Source: Streptomyces sp. NBC_00258
Lineage (GTDB): Bacteria; Actinomycetota; Actinomycetes; Streptomycetales; Streptomycetaceae
DNA: 64,000 nucleotides
Assembly (NCBI RefSeq): GCF_036182465.1
Contig: NZ_CP108081.1
Coordinates: forward strand, 3,596,001-3,660,000
Reading direction: 5' to 3'
The translations under genes were made by a program, and so were the position numbers. Numbering within the stretch: position 1 is the stretch's first letter; every line of letters begins with the position of its first letter. Under the pieces are notes generated by a model that was not told the origin of the DNA, made no database searches, and worked only from the letters and a program-made list of their open reading frames with translations. This document shows, piece by piece, positions 1-8,548 of the stretch.

Positions 1-156
1 GCATGCACCTCGTTCACGAGTAGGAGGCGGGCGGCGACACCACCTCGTGCCGGGCTCACGCGTCGCGCACGAACGGTGGTCGCGCCGAACGGCACGGGGG
101 AAACCCTCGCACCCCGGGACTCCGGCGACGAGAGCGCGAGCCGGCCATGCCGTCGA
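1..156. other. window edge, no gene supported
   Basis: No convincing reading frame or regulatory site is seen here. The reading frames present lack codon bias, and any neighbouring gene must lie outside the window. Confidence 0.4.
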
Positions 157-185
157 CCGGGCCTGACCGGCCAGGTCAGGCCCGG
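157..185. terminator. 12-bp hairpin overlapping a stop codon
   Basis: Arms at 157-168 (CCGGGCCTGACC) and 174-185 pair perfectly around a 5-nt loop. The right arm covers the stop codon (176-178) of the minus-strand MarR gene, so it probably ends that transcript. There is no T tract, which is usual for Streptomyces terminators, and it could act in both directions. Confidence 0.6.
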
Positions 186-718
186 CGCGGCGAGGCGTCC
201 TCGCCCTCCAGCGTGACCTCGGTGTCCAGGAAGTCGTCGACCATCCGATGGAACAGCGTGGAGAGTTGCCGCAGTTCCTCCGGCTTCCAGTGGGACAGCG
301 CGAGTTCCATGCCCCGGCAACTCGCGATGCGGATGCGGTCGATCGCCTCCTGGCCGACGGGGGTGAGCTGGATGCGCTGGGCACGGCGGTCGTCCGGGTC
401 CGGGACCCGGGTCACGTAACCGCCCTTCTCCAGTTGCTGCACCTGCCGGGTGACGTGCGACGCCTCCACGGCCAGCCGTGCCGCCAGCTCGCCGGGGCGC
501 ATGGGCTCCGAATCGGCGATCTGCCGCAGCAGCGCCACCGCGGCCCGGTCCAGCGACACCCCGGCCAGGGCCATGAGGCGGTCGTGCTGCCTGACCCGAC
601 CGGTCAGATAGACGATGCGGTTGAGGGCTCGCTCGATCTCGGTCACCTCATCGGAGACGGGTGCGGACGCGGCTCCGGACAGGGGGTCGGGGGTGTGCGC
701 GGGTGATGGCGTGGGCAT
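176..718 (-). CDS. MarR family transcriptional regulator
   Basis: A 180-aa winged-helix DNA-binding protein of the MarR family. It shows the usual core: a helical dimerisation segment, then the motif MRPGELAARLAVEASHVTR for helix-turn-helix, then a wing with DPDDRRAQRIQLT, the classic MarR DxRxxRxxLT wing. Length is slightly above the family norm because of a Pro/Ala-rich N-terminus. ATG 718 is chosen because AAGG lies 8 nt upstream; a GTG at 727 would lack a ribosome site. A CTTG-N7-CAAG palindrome just upstream suggests autoregulation. No target gene is contiguous on this strand inside the window. Ligand unknown. Confidence 0.85.
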   Translation of the reverse strand: MPTPSPAHTPDPLSGAASAPVSDEVTEIERALNRIVYLTGRVRQHDRLMALAGVSLDRAAVALLRQIADSEPMRPGELAARLAVEASHVTRQVQQLEKGGYVTRVPDPDDRRAQRIQLTPVGQEAIDRIRIASCRGMELALSHWKPEELRQLSTLFHRMVDDFLDTEVTLEGEDASPRRA

Positions 719-738
719 GGAGCCCACCTTAGCAGATG

Positions 739-753
739 CTTGCCTGACTCAAG
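739..753. promoter_or_regulatory. CTTG-N7-CAAG palindrome, possible MarR operator
   Basis: Inverted arms CTTG (739-742) and CAAG (750-753) lie 20 nt upstream of the MarR start in a locally AT-richer stretch, where a promoter would be expected. MarR proteins often repress their own promoter through such sites. The assignment is inferred from position and symmetry only. Confidence 0.35.
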
Positions 754-954
754 TAAGTTCTGAATGGGATCGCTCCACCCGAGCAGGCCGCCGCTCTCGC
801 GAACATTCCCGCACATCACCGACGCGGCCGAGGGGGGCATGCATCGTACACATTAGGTGCGTGGTGCATATTTGATGTCATGGCTCCTGCCCTGACATCC
901 GGCCCAGGCTCAGGTTTCGGGGCGGGAGTCGAGATCTGGGGAAGGACCGGCGGC

Positions 955-1407
955 ATGGACAAGCCCACGCACTTGATCGAGTTCGAGGCGATGCTGCTCG
1001 GGCGGCACCTCTATCTGAACTCGCCCAGGGCCCGGACCGGCGGCCGCCTCGAGCGCAGCGCCTACATCCTGCTGAGCCGCATCCGTATGGAGGGCCCGAT
1101 GTCCATCGGGCAGCTCAGCGACGCCTTCGGTCTTGACGCCTCGACGCTCAACCGGCAGACCGCCGCGATGCTGCGCGGCGGGCTCGTCGAGCGCATTCCG
1201 GATCCCGAGGGGGGCATGGCCCGCAAGTTCCGCATCACGGACGAGGGCGAGCACCGACTCGACACGCATCGCGCGGAGGCCATCCAGGGGCTGGAGAAGG
1301 TGATGGCCGACTGGGACCCCGAGGAGGTCGCCACCTTCGCCGGGTACCTCAAGCGGTTCAACACGGACATCGAGAACCTCGACGAGCGGCCCTGGCCCCG
1401 CCCCTGA
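955..1407 (+). CDS. MarR family transcriptional regulator, likely controls the MMPL exporter
   Basis: A 150-aa MarR-type regulator. The HTH lies around MSIGQLSDAFGLDASTLNRQ, followed by a wing region with RIPDPEGGMARKFRIT. ATG 955 is preferred because GGGGAAGG precedes it at good distance; a start at 880 would add a 25-residue tail without family features. The gene is co-directional with the MMPL transporter 211 bp downstream, with a perfect palindrome between them, so the simplest reading is a regulator-efflux pair. Inducer is not predictable. Confidence 0.83.
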   Translation: MDKPTHLIEFEAMLLGRHLYLNSPRARTGGRLERSAYILLSRIRMEGPMSIGQLSDAFGLDASTLNRQTAAMLRGGLVERIPDPEGGMARKFRITDEGEHRLDTHRAEAIQGLEKVMADWDPEEVATFAGYLKRFNTDIENLDERPWPRP

Positions 1408-1507
1408 CCGCGGGAACCTCCGAGACCGCGAGGCCCCGCTCCCCGTACGCCTCGATGCTGACCGTGGCGTGCCCCCTCGTGCCCTCGGTGGACGTGCCGG
1501 GCCCGGG

Positions 1508-1527
1508 CGTACTGCGTTCTCAGTACG
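1508..1527. promoter_or_regulatory. perfect CGTACTG-N6-CAGTACG palindrome upstream of the MMPL gene
   Basis: Arms CGTACTG (1508-1514) and CAGTACG (1521-1527) flank a 6-nt centre. The site is 91 bp before the preferred MMPL start and 100 bp after the MarR stop, a typical place for an efflux-gene operator. Arm length and spacing suit a dimeric MarR or TetR protein; the neighbouring MarR gene product is the obvious candidate. Confidence 0.5.
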
Positions 1528-1617
1528 GGAGAGTGTCGGCAGGCGCACGACGACGTGGCGGCCACTGCCCGGGAGCCTTGGGACGTACCCGAGACCAGAT
1601 GTGGAGACCTCCGTCCC

Positions 1618-3828
1618 GTGGCTGCTTTTCTCTATCGACTGGGCCGTCTGACCTTCCGACGGCGTTGGCTAGTGACGTTCCTGTGGGTCGCGGTGCTGGC
1701 CGCGGTCGGCTTCGCCGCCGCCAAGGCGCCCGAGGCACCCGACGCGGGGTCGTCCATGCCCGGCATCGAGTCCCAGAAGGCGTTCGACCTGATGGACCAG
1801 CGCTTCCCCGGGGCCACGGCCGACGGGGCGAACGCGCGGGTCGTCTTCATCGCGGACGGCGGGCAGAAGATCACGGCCGCCGACAACCGGAGGACCATCG
1901 ACGCGTTCGTCGAGCGGGCCGGCGACGGTTCGCAGGTCGCCGGTGCCGTGAACCCCTTCCGGGCCGAGGCGGTGAGCAAGGACGCGACGACCGCGTACGC
2001 CACCGTCACCTACGAGGTGAAGGCCGACGACCTCACCGACGCCAGCAAGAACCACCTGGAGAAAGCCGTCGAACAGGCCCGTGACGCGGGGCTGACCGTC
2101 GAGGTGGGCGGCTCCGCGCTGGCCACCCAGCCGTCGGCCGGCGGTACGGCGGAGATCATCGGTGTCTCGATCGCGGCCGTCGTACTGATGATGACCTTCG
2201 GGTCGCTGGCCGCCGCCGGCCTTCCGCTCCTCACCGCCGTCCTGGGCGTCGGTGTCAGCATGGCGTCGATCATGGCGCTGTCCGACGCGTTCGGACTGTC
2301 CTCGTCGACGGGGACGCTGGCCACGATGCTCGGCCTCGCGGTGGGCATCGACTACGCGATGTTCGTCGTCTCCCGCTACCGCGAGGAGCGGGCCAACGGA
2401 CACCGTCCCGAGGAGGCGGCGGGCCTGGCCGCCGGCACCGCCGGATCCGCCGTCGTCTTCGCCGGGCTCACCGTCGTCATCGCGCTGGCCGGGCTCTCGG
2501 TGGTCGGTGTCCCGATGCTGACCAAGATGGGTCTCGCCGCCGCCGGCGCGGTCGTCGTCGGTGTGCTCATCGCACTGACCCTGGTCCCGGCCGTCCTCGG
2601 CTTCTGGCCCAACGCCGTTCTCTCGCGCAGGGCCCGCAGGAACGGACGTATCAAGGAGGGCGGCGAGAACAACGGCGGCAGCCGCTGGGCCCGCTTCGTC
2701 CTGCGCCGCCCCGTGCCCGTCCTGCTGGCCTCCGTCGCCGGGCTCGGCGCACTCGCGATACCCGTGACGGACCTGCAGCTGGGCACGTCCGGGGACGAGG
2801 CCAAGCCGACGTCCACCACCGAACGCCGTGCCTACGACGCGCTCGCCGACGGCTTCGGCCCCGGCTTCAACGGGCCGCTGACCATCGTCGTGGACGCCAA
2901 GGGCGCCCGGGACGCGAGGACCGCCGTGGCCAAGATCTCCAAGGAGATCGGCGCCACGGAGGGAGTCGTGTCCGTCTCGCCGGCCCGGTTCAACCCGGCC
3001 GGGGACACCGCGGTCTTCTCCGCGGTCCCGGCCGACTCGCCCACCAGCGAGCGGACGAAGGGCCTCGTCCACACCATCCGTGACGAGCGGCCCGCGACCG
3101 AGGCCTCGACCGGCGCGGAGTTCGAGGTCACGGGGACCACGGCACTGAACATCGACGTCGCCCAGAAGATGCAGGACGCACTGATCCCCTACCTGATCGT
3201 CGTGGTGGGCCTGGCGGTCCTGCTCCTGCTGCTCGTGTTCCGGTCCGTCCTGGTGCCGGTCAAAGCAGCGCTCGGGTTCCTGCTGTCGGTGCTCGCGGCC
3301 CTCGGTACCGTCGTCGCCGTCTTCCAGTGGGGCTGGGGCGCGGACCTGCTCGGCCTGGAGACGACCGGCCCGATCATGAGCATGATGCCGATCTTCCTGG
3401 TCGGTATCGTCTTCGGACTCGCCATGGACTACCAGGTCTTCCTCGTGACCCGCATGCGGGAGGCGTACGTGCACGGCGACCGGCCCGGCCAGGCCGTGGT
3501 CACCGGCTTCCGGTACAGCGCCCGGGTCGTGGTCGCCGCCGCGCTGATCATGATGGCGGTGTTCTCCGGCTTCATCGGGGCCGGCGAATCCATGATCAAG
3601 ATGATCGGCTTCGGGCTGGCCGTGGCCGTCCTGTTCGACGCGTTCGTCGTCCGTATGGCGTTCGTCCCGGCGGTCCTGGCCCTGCTGGGCAAGGCCGCCT
3701 GGTGGATGCCCCGTTGGCTGGACCGGCTGCTGCCCGACATCGACGTGGAGGGCGAGGCCCTTCACCGGAAGGCCGCCGTGCCCCTCACCGTGGTCGGCAC
3801 GCACGACCGGGAGTCGGCCCACGTCTGA
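1618..3828 (+). CDS. MMPL family RND transporter
   Basis: A 736-aa membrane exporter of the MMPL/RND superfamily that uses the proton gradient; in actinomycetes these move lipids, siderophores or drugs. It has the two-fold layout: one N-terminal helix, a large external loop, five helices, then the repeat. The conserved intramembrane Asp-Tyr pairs are seen twice, at D245-Y246 (GIDYAMF) and D604-Y605 (AMDYQVF), matching the proton-relay residues. GTG 1618 is chosen because it starts MAAFLYRLGRL just before the first membrane helix; GTG 1555 is an alternative that adds 21 residues. The upstream MarR gene and palindrome suggest induced efflux. A two-component pair follows after 116 bp. Substrate unknown. 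Confidence 0.9.
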   Translation: MAAFLYRLGRLTFRRRWLVTFLWVAVLAAVGFAAAKAPEAPDAGSSMPGIESQKAFDLMDQRFPGATADGANARVVFIADGGQKITAADNRRTIDAFVERAGDGSQVAGAVNPFRAEAVSKDATTAYATVTYEVKADDLTDASKNHLEKAVEQARDAGLTVEVGGSALATQPSAGGTAEIIGVSIAAVVLMMTFGSLAAAGLPLLTAVLGVGVSMASIMALSDAFGLSSSTGTLATMLGLAVGIDYAMFVVSRYREERANGHRPEEAAGLAAGTAGSAVVFAGLTVVIALAGLSVVGVPMLTKMGLAAAGAVVVGVLIALTLVPAVLGFWPNAVLSRRARRNGRIKEGGENNGGSRWARFVLRRPVPVLLASVAGLGALAIPVTDLQLGTSGDEAKPTSTTERRAYDALADGFGPGFNGPLTIVVDAKGARDARTAVAKISKEIGATEGVVSVSPARFNPAGDTAVFSAVPADSPTSERTKGLVHTIRDERPATEASTGAEFEVTGTTALNIDVAQKMQDALIPYLIVVVGLAVLLLLLVFRSVLVPVKAALGFLLSVLAALGTVVAVFQWGWGADLLGLETTGPIMSMMPIFLVGIVFGLAMDYQVFLVTRMREAYVHGDRPGQAVVTGFRYSARVVVAAALIMMAVFSGFIGAGESMIKMIGFGLAVAVLFDAFVVRMAFVPAVLALLGKAAWWMPRWLDRLLPDIDVEGEALHRKAAVPLTVVGTHDRESAHV

Positions 3829-3944
3829 CCCGCATCCCGTACGCGCCCGAGGGCCGCCCGTGCTCGTCACGGACGGTCCTCGTCGGCCGTACGCACGGGC
3901 CGTCACCCACCATGGCCCCAGCTCACTTCCCACCGGAGAGTCCG

Positions 3945-5126
3945 ATGATCACCAGCTGGCAGCGGTACGCCAAGGACCACCCCCGCGTCGTCGACGTGGT
4001 GGTGATCGTGCAGCTCTTCGCCGCCGTCGCCCTGGGAAGCGCGTTCACCACGGCAGGGAACTCCCGGACGAACGGATCGCTCGGTCTCGGCGTGCTGCTG
4101 GGCGGCATCGCCTGCGTCGCCCTGCTGTGGCACCGGAGCCACCCCCGTACCGTCGTCGCGGTGACCGCGATCTGCGGCAACACCGCCGGGGCGGCCGGCT
4201 ATCTGCTCACCCCGCTGCTGCTGGCACCGGTCATGGCCGCGCTGTACTGGCTGGCCGTCCACACCGACCGCAGGACCGCACGCGTCCACTGCATCGCCGT
4301 CACCGCCCTGCTGGTGACCACGGCGACGCTCTTCGACCCGTACGGCCATCCGCTGGCCCTCAAGACGATCGGCCCCGCCGCCTGGGTGGTTCTTCCGATC
4401 GTCTGGGGTACGGCCTCCCGGCTGCGGAGCGCCTATCTGGAGGCCGTGCAGTCCCGCGCCGAGCACGCCGAGCGCACCCGTGAGGAGGAGGCGCGCCACC
4501 GGGTCGCCGAGGAACGCATGCGTATCGCCCGCGAACTGCACGACGTGGTCGCCCACCACATGGCGCTGGCCAACGCCCTGGCCGGCACCGCCGCACACCT
4601 CGCGGCCAGCCGCCCCGAACAGACGGAGCGGATCCTCGCCGACCTGGTCGGCACCACCTCCACCGCACTGCGCGAACTGAAGGCCACCGTCGGCCTGTTG
4701 CGCCGGCCCGACGACTCCGAGGCACCCCTGGAACCCGCCCCCGGACTCGGGCGGCTGACCGAGCTGGCCACCGCGTTCGCCTCCGCCGGATTGACGGTCG
4801 ACATCGTCACCGAGGGCGAACGGCGGCCACTCTCACCGGGCGTGGATCTGACAGCGTTCCGGATCGTGCAGGAAGCGCTCACCAACGTCACCAAACACGC
4901 GGCCGCGCGGGCGGCGCAGGTGACACTGACGTACACGCACGACCGGCTGACCATCACGGTCACCGACGACGGATCCGGGGACACGCCCGTGGCGCCCTCC
5001 CCCAGCGGCGGCTTCGGCCTCATCGGCATGCGGGAACGTGCCCGGTCCGTCGGCGGCCGCGTCCGCACGGGCCCCCGCCCCGAGGGTGGCTTCAGCGTCA
5101 CCGGCGAACTGCCGATCCATCTCTGA
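3945..5126 (+). CDS. sensor histidine kinase, NarL/DesK-type (HisKA_3)
   Basis: A 393-aa membrane kinase. The N-terminal third has about five hydrophobic segments, then a coiled-coil stretch rich in Glu/Arg, then the HisKA_3 H-box ARELHDVVAHHM with phospho-acceptor H199. The HATPase part shows the N-box in EALTNVTKHA and G-boxes DDGSGD and GGFGLIGMRERA. Start ATG 3945 follows GGAGAG. The partner response regulator begins 46 bp after the stop, so the two form a standard pair. It follows the MMPL gene in the same direction after 116 bp and may respond to the same envelope stress; this is inference. The sensed signal is unknown. Confidence 0.9.
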   Translation: MITSWQRYAKDHPRVVDVVVIVQLFAAVALGSAFTTAGNSRTNGSLGLGVLLGGIACVALLWHRSHPRTVVAVTAICGNTAGAAGYLLTPLLLAPVMAALYWLAVHTDRRTARVHCIAVTALLVTTATLFDPYGHPLALKTIGPAAWVVLPIVWGTASRLRSAYLEAVQSRAEHAERTREEEARHRVAEERMRIARELHDVVAHHMALANALAGTAAHLAASRPEQTERILADLVGTTSTALRELKATVGLLRRPDDSEAPLEPAPGLGRLTELATAFASAGLTVDIVTEGERRPLSPGVDLTAFRIVQEALTNVTKHAAARAAQVTLTYTHDRLTITVTDDGSGDTPVAPSPSGGFGLIGMRERARSVGGRVRTGPRPEGGFSVTGELPIHL

Positions 5127-5154
5127 CCCCGACCCCGACCCCGATCCCGATCCC
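5125..5154 (+). repeat. five tandem hexamers between kinase and regulator genes
   Basis: Three GACCCC units are followed by two GATCCC units. The first contains the kinase stop codon (5124-5126), and the array ends directly before the GGAAG ribosome site of the response regulator. Copy-number slippage here would change only the spacing between the two genes. Confidence 0.7.
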
Positions 5155-5172
5155 GGAAGCGAACCGAATCAG

Positions 5173-5853
5173 ATGACCATCCGCGTCCTGCTCGCCGACG
5201 ACCAAGCCCTGCTGAGAGCGACCTTCCGGATCCTGATCGACTCCTGCGACGACATGGAGGTGGTCGGCGAGGCCACGGACGGCAAGGAGGCGGTCGAACT
5301 CACCCACACACACCGCCCCGACGTCGTGCTCATGGACATCCGGATGCCCGGCTCGGACGGTCTGGGCGCCACCACCGCGATCTGCGCCGACCCGGATCTC
5401 TCGGGCACTCGGGTCCTCATCCTCACGACCTTCGAGACCGACGAGTACGTGGCCCGGGCCCTGCGCGCCGGCGCGAGCGGCTTCCTCGGCAAGGACGTCA
5501 CCGCCGATGTGCTCCTCGACGGCATCCGGACGGTGTCCGTCGGCGAGTCCCTGCTCTCCCCGCTCGCCACGCGCTCCCTCATCACCCGTTTCCTCGCCGC
5601 CCCCGCACCCGCCGACCGGCTGGCGACACCCGAGCGCCTCGCCACTCTCACCTCCCGCGAACGGCAGGTCATGGCGCTGGCAGCCGAGGGCAGGTCCAAC
5701 GACGAGATCGCCGAGAGCCTCGTCGTCAGCCCCCTGACCGTACGTACGCACGTGCATCGCGCGATGACGAAGCTGGGCGCCCGCGACCGGGCCCAACTGG
5801 TCGTCATCGCCTACCAGTCCGGACTCGTGCAGGCCCCGCCGCCCGCGTCCTGA
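5173..5853 (+). CDS. response regulator, NarL/LuxR family
   Basis: A 226-aa two-component response regulator. The receiver domain has the acidic pair D9-D10, phosphorylation site D55 in VVLMDIRMPG, and the conserved Lys in GKDVT. The C-terminal LuxR-type HTH (LTSRERQVMALAAEGRSNDE, then a recognition helix VSPLTVRTHVHR) binds DNA. ATG 5173 follows GGAAG; upstream in-frame codons run back into the kinase gene and are not used. It pairs with the kinase just upstream, and a strong hairpin ends the transcript directly after the stop. Targets could include the MMPL exporter. Confidence 0.92.
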   Translation: MTIRVLLADDQALLRATFRILIDSCDDMEVVGEATDGKEAVELTHTHRPDVVLMDIRMPGSDGLGATTAICADPDLSGTRVLILTTFETDEYVARALRAGASGFLGKDVTADVLLDGIRTVSVGESLLSPLATRSLITRFLAAPAPADRLATPERLATLTSRERQVMALAAEGRSNDEIAESLVVSPLTVRTHVHRAMTKLGARDRAQLVVIAYQSGLVQAPPPAS

Positions 5854-5890
5854 CCCGGCCCGTGGGACGTGCGCGTCCCACGGGCCGGGT
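5853..5890. terminator. 17-bp perfect hairpin terminator
   Basis: Arms 5853-5869 and 5874-5890 pair perfectly around the loop TGCG. It begins at the last base of the response-regulator stop and ends 4 bp before the stop of the convergent YcnI-like gene, so it can terminate both transcripts. Confidence 0.85.
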
Positions 5891-5894
5891 GAGA

Positions 5895-6617
5895 TCAGCT
5901 CCCTGATGCGGAAGCGCGGCGGTTCGTCAGCCACCACGCTCCGCCACCGAGGACCAGCACCGCCACGACCACCCCGCCGACGACGAGGCTCATGGGCGTT
6001 CCGTCGTCGTCCTTCGTCGCGTCGGCCGCGGCCGCGGTGGCCCCGGACTCGGAAGGCGTCGCGGTGACCGACGGGGTCGGGCTGGGCGTCGGGCTCGCGG
6101 TCGGGCTGGGAGCGAGCGGCTTCGCGCCCGGTGCCGCCGCCTTCAACTTCAGGAGCGGGGCGGGCTGTTCGGGCTCCTCACCGCCCTTGGGCAGCTCGAT
6201 CCAGCGCGAGACCTTCCCGTCGCTGTAGGTGTCGATGGTCTTGAACGCCACTTCCTCGACGTCCGGGAGCTGGCGGATCCTGACCTTGTACTCGGCGTCG
6301 ACGCCGGTCTTGAGAGGGGTGCCGCCCACGACGTAACCGTCGTCGGTGGCCTTCAACTGCCAGCCCTTGGGGGCCTCTTCGAGCGTGACGTCGGCCGGTG
6401 CGATCCCCTCGGGCAGCACGACGCGCACCTCGCGGAAGCCCGCGGTGGCGGACTCCGCCTCACAGACGACGGTGAGGGTGACGTTCTCGGCGAGGGCCTG
6501 CGCCTTGTCGGCCTCGACCTCCGTGTGCGCCGAGGCGGGACCGGCGAGCGCGAGGACGGCCGTGAGTGCGGCGGCGCCGGTCAGTGCGACACGACGCCCG
6601 TTGATGGACAGGGACAC
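5895..6617 (-). CDS. YcnI-like copper-binding protein (DUF1775)
   Basis: A 240-aa exported, membrane-anchored protein. The signal peptide ends in GPASA and cleavage would expose H31 (HTEVEAD) as mature residue 1; in characterised YcnI proteins this N-terminal His is part of the copper site. The DUF1775 beta domain follows (to about residue 165), then a Pro/Thr/Ser-rich spacer, one C-terminal membrane helix near 210-232 and a short basic tail. GTG 6617 has a perfect AAGGAG at 7-nt spacing. It overlaps by 37 bp the end of an upstream membrane-protein gene, so the two are co-translated. A CopC/CopD partner is not present here. Copper handling is inferred from the family. Confidence 0.85.
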   Translation of the reverse strand: MSLSINGRRVALTGAAALTAVLALAGPASAHTEVEADKAQALAENVTLTVVCEAESATAGFREVRVVLPEGIAPADVTLEEAPKGWQLKATDDGYVVGGTPLKTGVDAEYKVRIRQLPDVEEVAFKTIDTYSDGKVSRWIELPKGGEEPEQPAPLLKLKAAAPGAKPLAPSPTASPTPSPTPSVTATPSESGATAAAADATKDDDGTPMSLVVGGVVVAVLVLGGGAWWLTNRRASASGS

Positions 6618-7348
6618 GGTGGAACTCCTTGCTGGTGGAACCGGGCGGGCCGAGGCCGGGCCCGGGTGAGGGGGACGACGGGGACGGGTGTCCGTCCCGG
6701 GGGTCCCCTGCGCACCAGCGCGTGTTCCAGGGTCTGGGTCCGTGCTCCCGCGGGGAGTTCGAAGGAGCCGGTGAGCGGTACGGGCAGCGGCCGCTGGGTG
6801 GTGGCGACGGCCGTGCCCGGCAGGAACCGGGCCATGACCGCCGCCGCGGCGGCGCGCAGCGTACGGCCGGTGGCCAGAGCCGCCGTCACAGCGGTGTCGG
6901 CCCGGTGGAGCAGCCAGGCGACGACGAGGGCGGCGACGACGTGCGCGGTCGTCATGGCCGTTTCGGAGGCGTGCTGCCAGGGGGGTCCGCCTGCGCCCGT
7001 CGTCATCGCGTCGTGCCCGGCGTGGGCCATGTGTCCCGTACCTGCACGGTGGCCGCCGGCCGTCGTGAGCGCGAGATGCATCGCGGCCTGTGCCGCCAGG
7101 GTGCATCCGCCGACCGCGAGCAGTCCGGGGCGGCGACGGGCGAAGGGCCGTACGACGATGAACTGAGCGACGGCGAAGGCGGTCACGAGCCGCCACGGCA
7201 CCTGCCCGCCCTCGACCGCGTGATGGCCGACGGCGGCGAGCACACTGCCGACGAGGGCGAACGTCATGGCCCGGACCCGGGCGCCCGCGCGACTCGGCCG
7301 GGAGCCCTGGCTCCGGCCGTCGCACTGCGTCACATGGTCACCTGGCAC
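6581..7348 (-). CDS. conserved integral membrane protein with His-rich loop
   Basis: A 255-aa protein not assigned to a named family. It has hydrophobic segments near residues 28-45, 50-65, 75-95 and 130-150, a periplasmic-type loop rich in His and Met (HRAGTGHMAHAGHDAM), and a Pro/Arg-rich C-terminus. The His/Met loop and the 37-bp overlap with the YcnI-like gene suggest a role in copper handling, but this is inference. GTG 7348 is preferred because GGAGGG lies 12 nt upstream; ATG 7267 has no ribosome site but would give a cleaner start at the first helix. Confidence 0.7.
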   Translation of the reverse strand: MPGDHVTQCDGRSQGSRPSRAGARVRAMTFALVGSVLAAVGHHAVEGGQVPWRLVTAFAVAQFIVVRPFARRRPGLLAVGGCTLAAQAAMHLALTTAGGHRAGTGHMAHAGHDAMTTGAGGPPWQHASETAMTTAHVVAALVVAWLLHRADTAVTAALATGRTLRAAAAAVMARFLPGTAVATTQRPLPVPLTGSFELPAGARTQTLEHALVRRGPPGRTPVPVVPLTRARPRPARFHQQGVPPCPCPSTGVVSH

Positions 7349-7470
7349 GGTCGCCCATCACCCTCCACCGCGTTCACCTTGTCGCATACGTCTACGTCAG
7401 AGGTGGTGGGGCCGTTCCCCCGGGGTGGCACAAGGGGGAACGCGCGGCGTTCGAGGAAGGGCGGGAGTGT

Positions 7471-7950
7471 TCAGTCCGCCGCGCCCAGGGACCAGCTCGG
7501 GACGCTGCCCGCGAGGCGGCACGTGAGGAAGTACAGGGGTATCGGCGGGGTGTAGGGCGAGCCTCCCGCGGGGCTGTGGATCAGCCGGGGCCGGTCGGCC
7601 CAGGGGCCCCGGCGGGCGCGTGTCCAGGACGGGTCGGCCAGGTGCGCGCCGACGGTGTACGTCGTGGAGGGTGGCCAGGTGACGCCGATGTGGGAGCCGG
7701 AGGGGACGATCCACCACCAGCGCTCCTCGCCCTCGAAGTCGTCGGCGAAGACACAGCCCACGCGGGGCAGGGAGTTCATGATGCGTTCGCCGTGCTCGCG
7801 GGAGGTGGTCACGGCGTCGCAGCCCAGCCCGGCGCGCAGCTGGGCGGGGATGACCAGGCGACCGGACCGCCCGGACGGGAAGGTCGCGGAGGGGCGCAGC
7901 CGCGAGCCGTACATGCGCGGTCGCGGTTCAGGGGCGTGCTGCAGTTCCAT
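7471..7950 (-). CDS. hypothetical protein linked to HATPase regulator
   Basis: A 159-aa protein of unknown function, rich in Pro, Arg and Trp, with no signal peptide or membrane helix. Its N-terminal part contains GRLVIPAQLRAGLGCDAVTT, and the middle has the aromatic run ERWWWIVPSGSHIGV. The start ATG 7950 overlaps by 23 bp the end of the HATPase gene, showing translational coupling. Many Streptomyces regulatory sets of this kind carry a small accessory gene; its role here is not known. Codon bias supports it as real. Confidence 0.65.
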   Translation of the reverse strand: MELQHAPEPRPRMYGSRLRPSATFPSGRSGRLVIPAQLRAGLGCDAVTTSREHGERIMNSLPRVGCVFADDFEGEERWWWIVPSGSHIGVTWPPSTTYTVGAHLADPSWTRARRGPWADRPRLIHSPAGGSPYTPPIPLYFLTCRLAGSVPSWSLGAAD

Positions 7951-8548
7951 GAGGCAGGTGTCCTTCGGCCGAGTGGGGGTTGGGCCGGGTGAGGTGCGTG
8001 GTGGGCGCGCGCCCGGTGGAGGCGGGTTCTCGTGACTCCGACGACGTCGGCTGCGGCGGCACCGACCGCAACGTCACCGGCGGGGAGGACGGCGACGGCA
8101 CCGGCGGGGAGGGCAGGACGGCCCAGACCACGCGTCCGGCACCGTTCGCGCTGTCCTTGACGCCCCAGTCGGTGCTGACCATGCCGACGAGCATCAGTCC
8201 GCGGCCGCCCTGGTCGTCGGGGCCCGCGCTGCGCTGTGCGGGGAGCGTCAGGCCGCGGTTCTGGTCCTCGACCTCGATGTGGAGCCGCCCGCCCGCGGTG
8301 CGCAGTCTGCAGACGATCCACTCGCTCGCCGTGTGCGTGAGCGCGTTGGTGACCAGCTCGGAGGTCACGAGGACGGCGTTGTCGCAGGTTTCGGGGCTCG
8401 TGCCCCATTCGCTCAGCAGTTCGCGCACGTTCCTGCGGGCCACTCCCACCGAGGCGGGGGTCGGGGAGAGTCCGAACACGCCCGCTCTGTGGGGGTGTTC
8501 GCTCGCGGGCAGTCGGCCCAATGGCTTGGGGAGGGAGGGCGGAGCCAT
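7928..8548 (-). CDS. HATPase anti-sigma-like regulatory protein
   Basis: A 206-aa cytoplasmic protein with an RsbW/SpoIIAB-like ATPase domain at roughly residues 25-145: N-box SELVTNALTHT, central VEDQNRG, and G-box GGRGLMLVGM. Such proteins in Streptomyces bind ATP and sequester sigma factors or act beside XRE regulators (abaA/whiJ-like sets). The last 60 residues are Pro/Ser/His-rich and probably disordered. ATG 8548 follows AGAAAGG. It is divergent from the XRE(DUF5753) gene across 307 bp, and followed by a coupled small gene. Confidence 0.83.
   Translation of the reverse strand: MAPPSLPKPLGRLPASEHPHRAGVFGLSPTPASVGVARRNVRELLSEWGTSPETCDNAVLVTSELVTNALTHTASEWIVCRLRTAGGRLHIEVEDQNRGLTLPAQRSAGPDDQGGRGLMLVGMVSTDWGVKDSANGAGRVVWAVLPSPPVPSPSSPPVTLRSVPPQPTSSESREPASTGRAPTTHLTRPNPHSAEGHLPHGTAARP

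Noticed and set aside
1669..3933. A 754-aa minus-strand frame opposite the MMPL gene
   Set aside because: Repetitive Gly/Asp/Arg composition, no motif; the plus strand has a clear MMPL protein.
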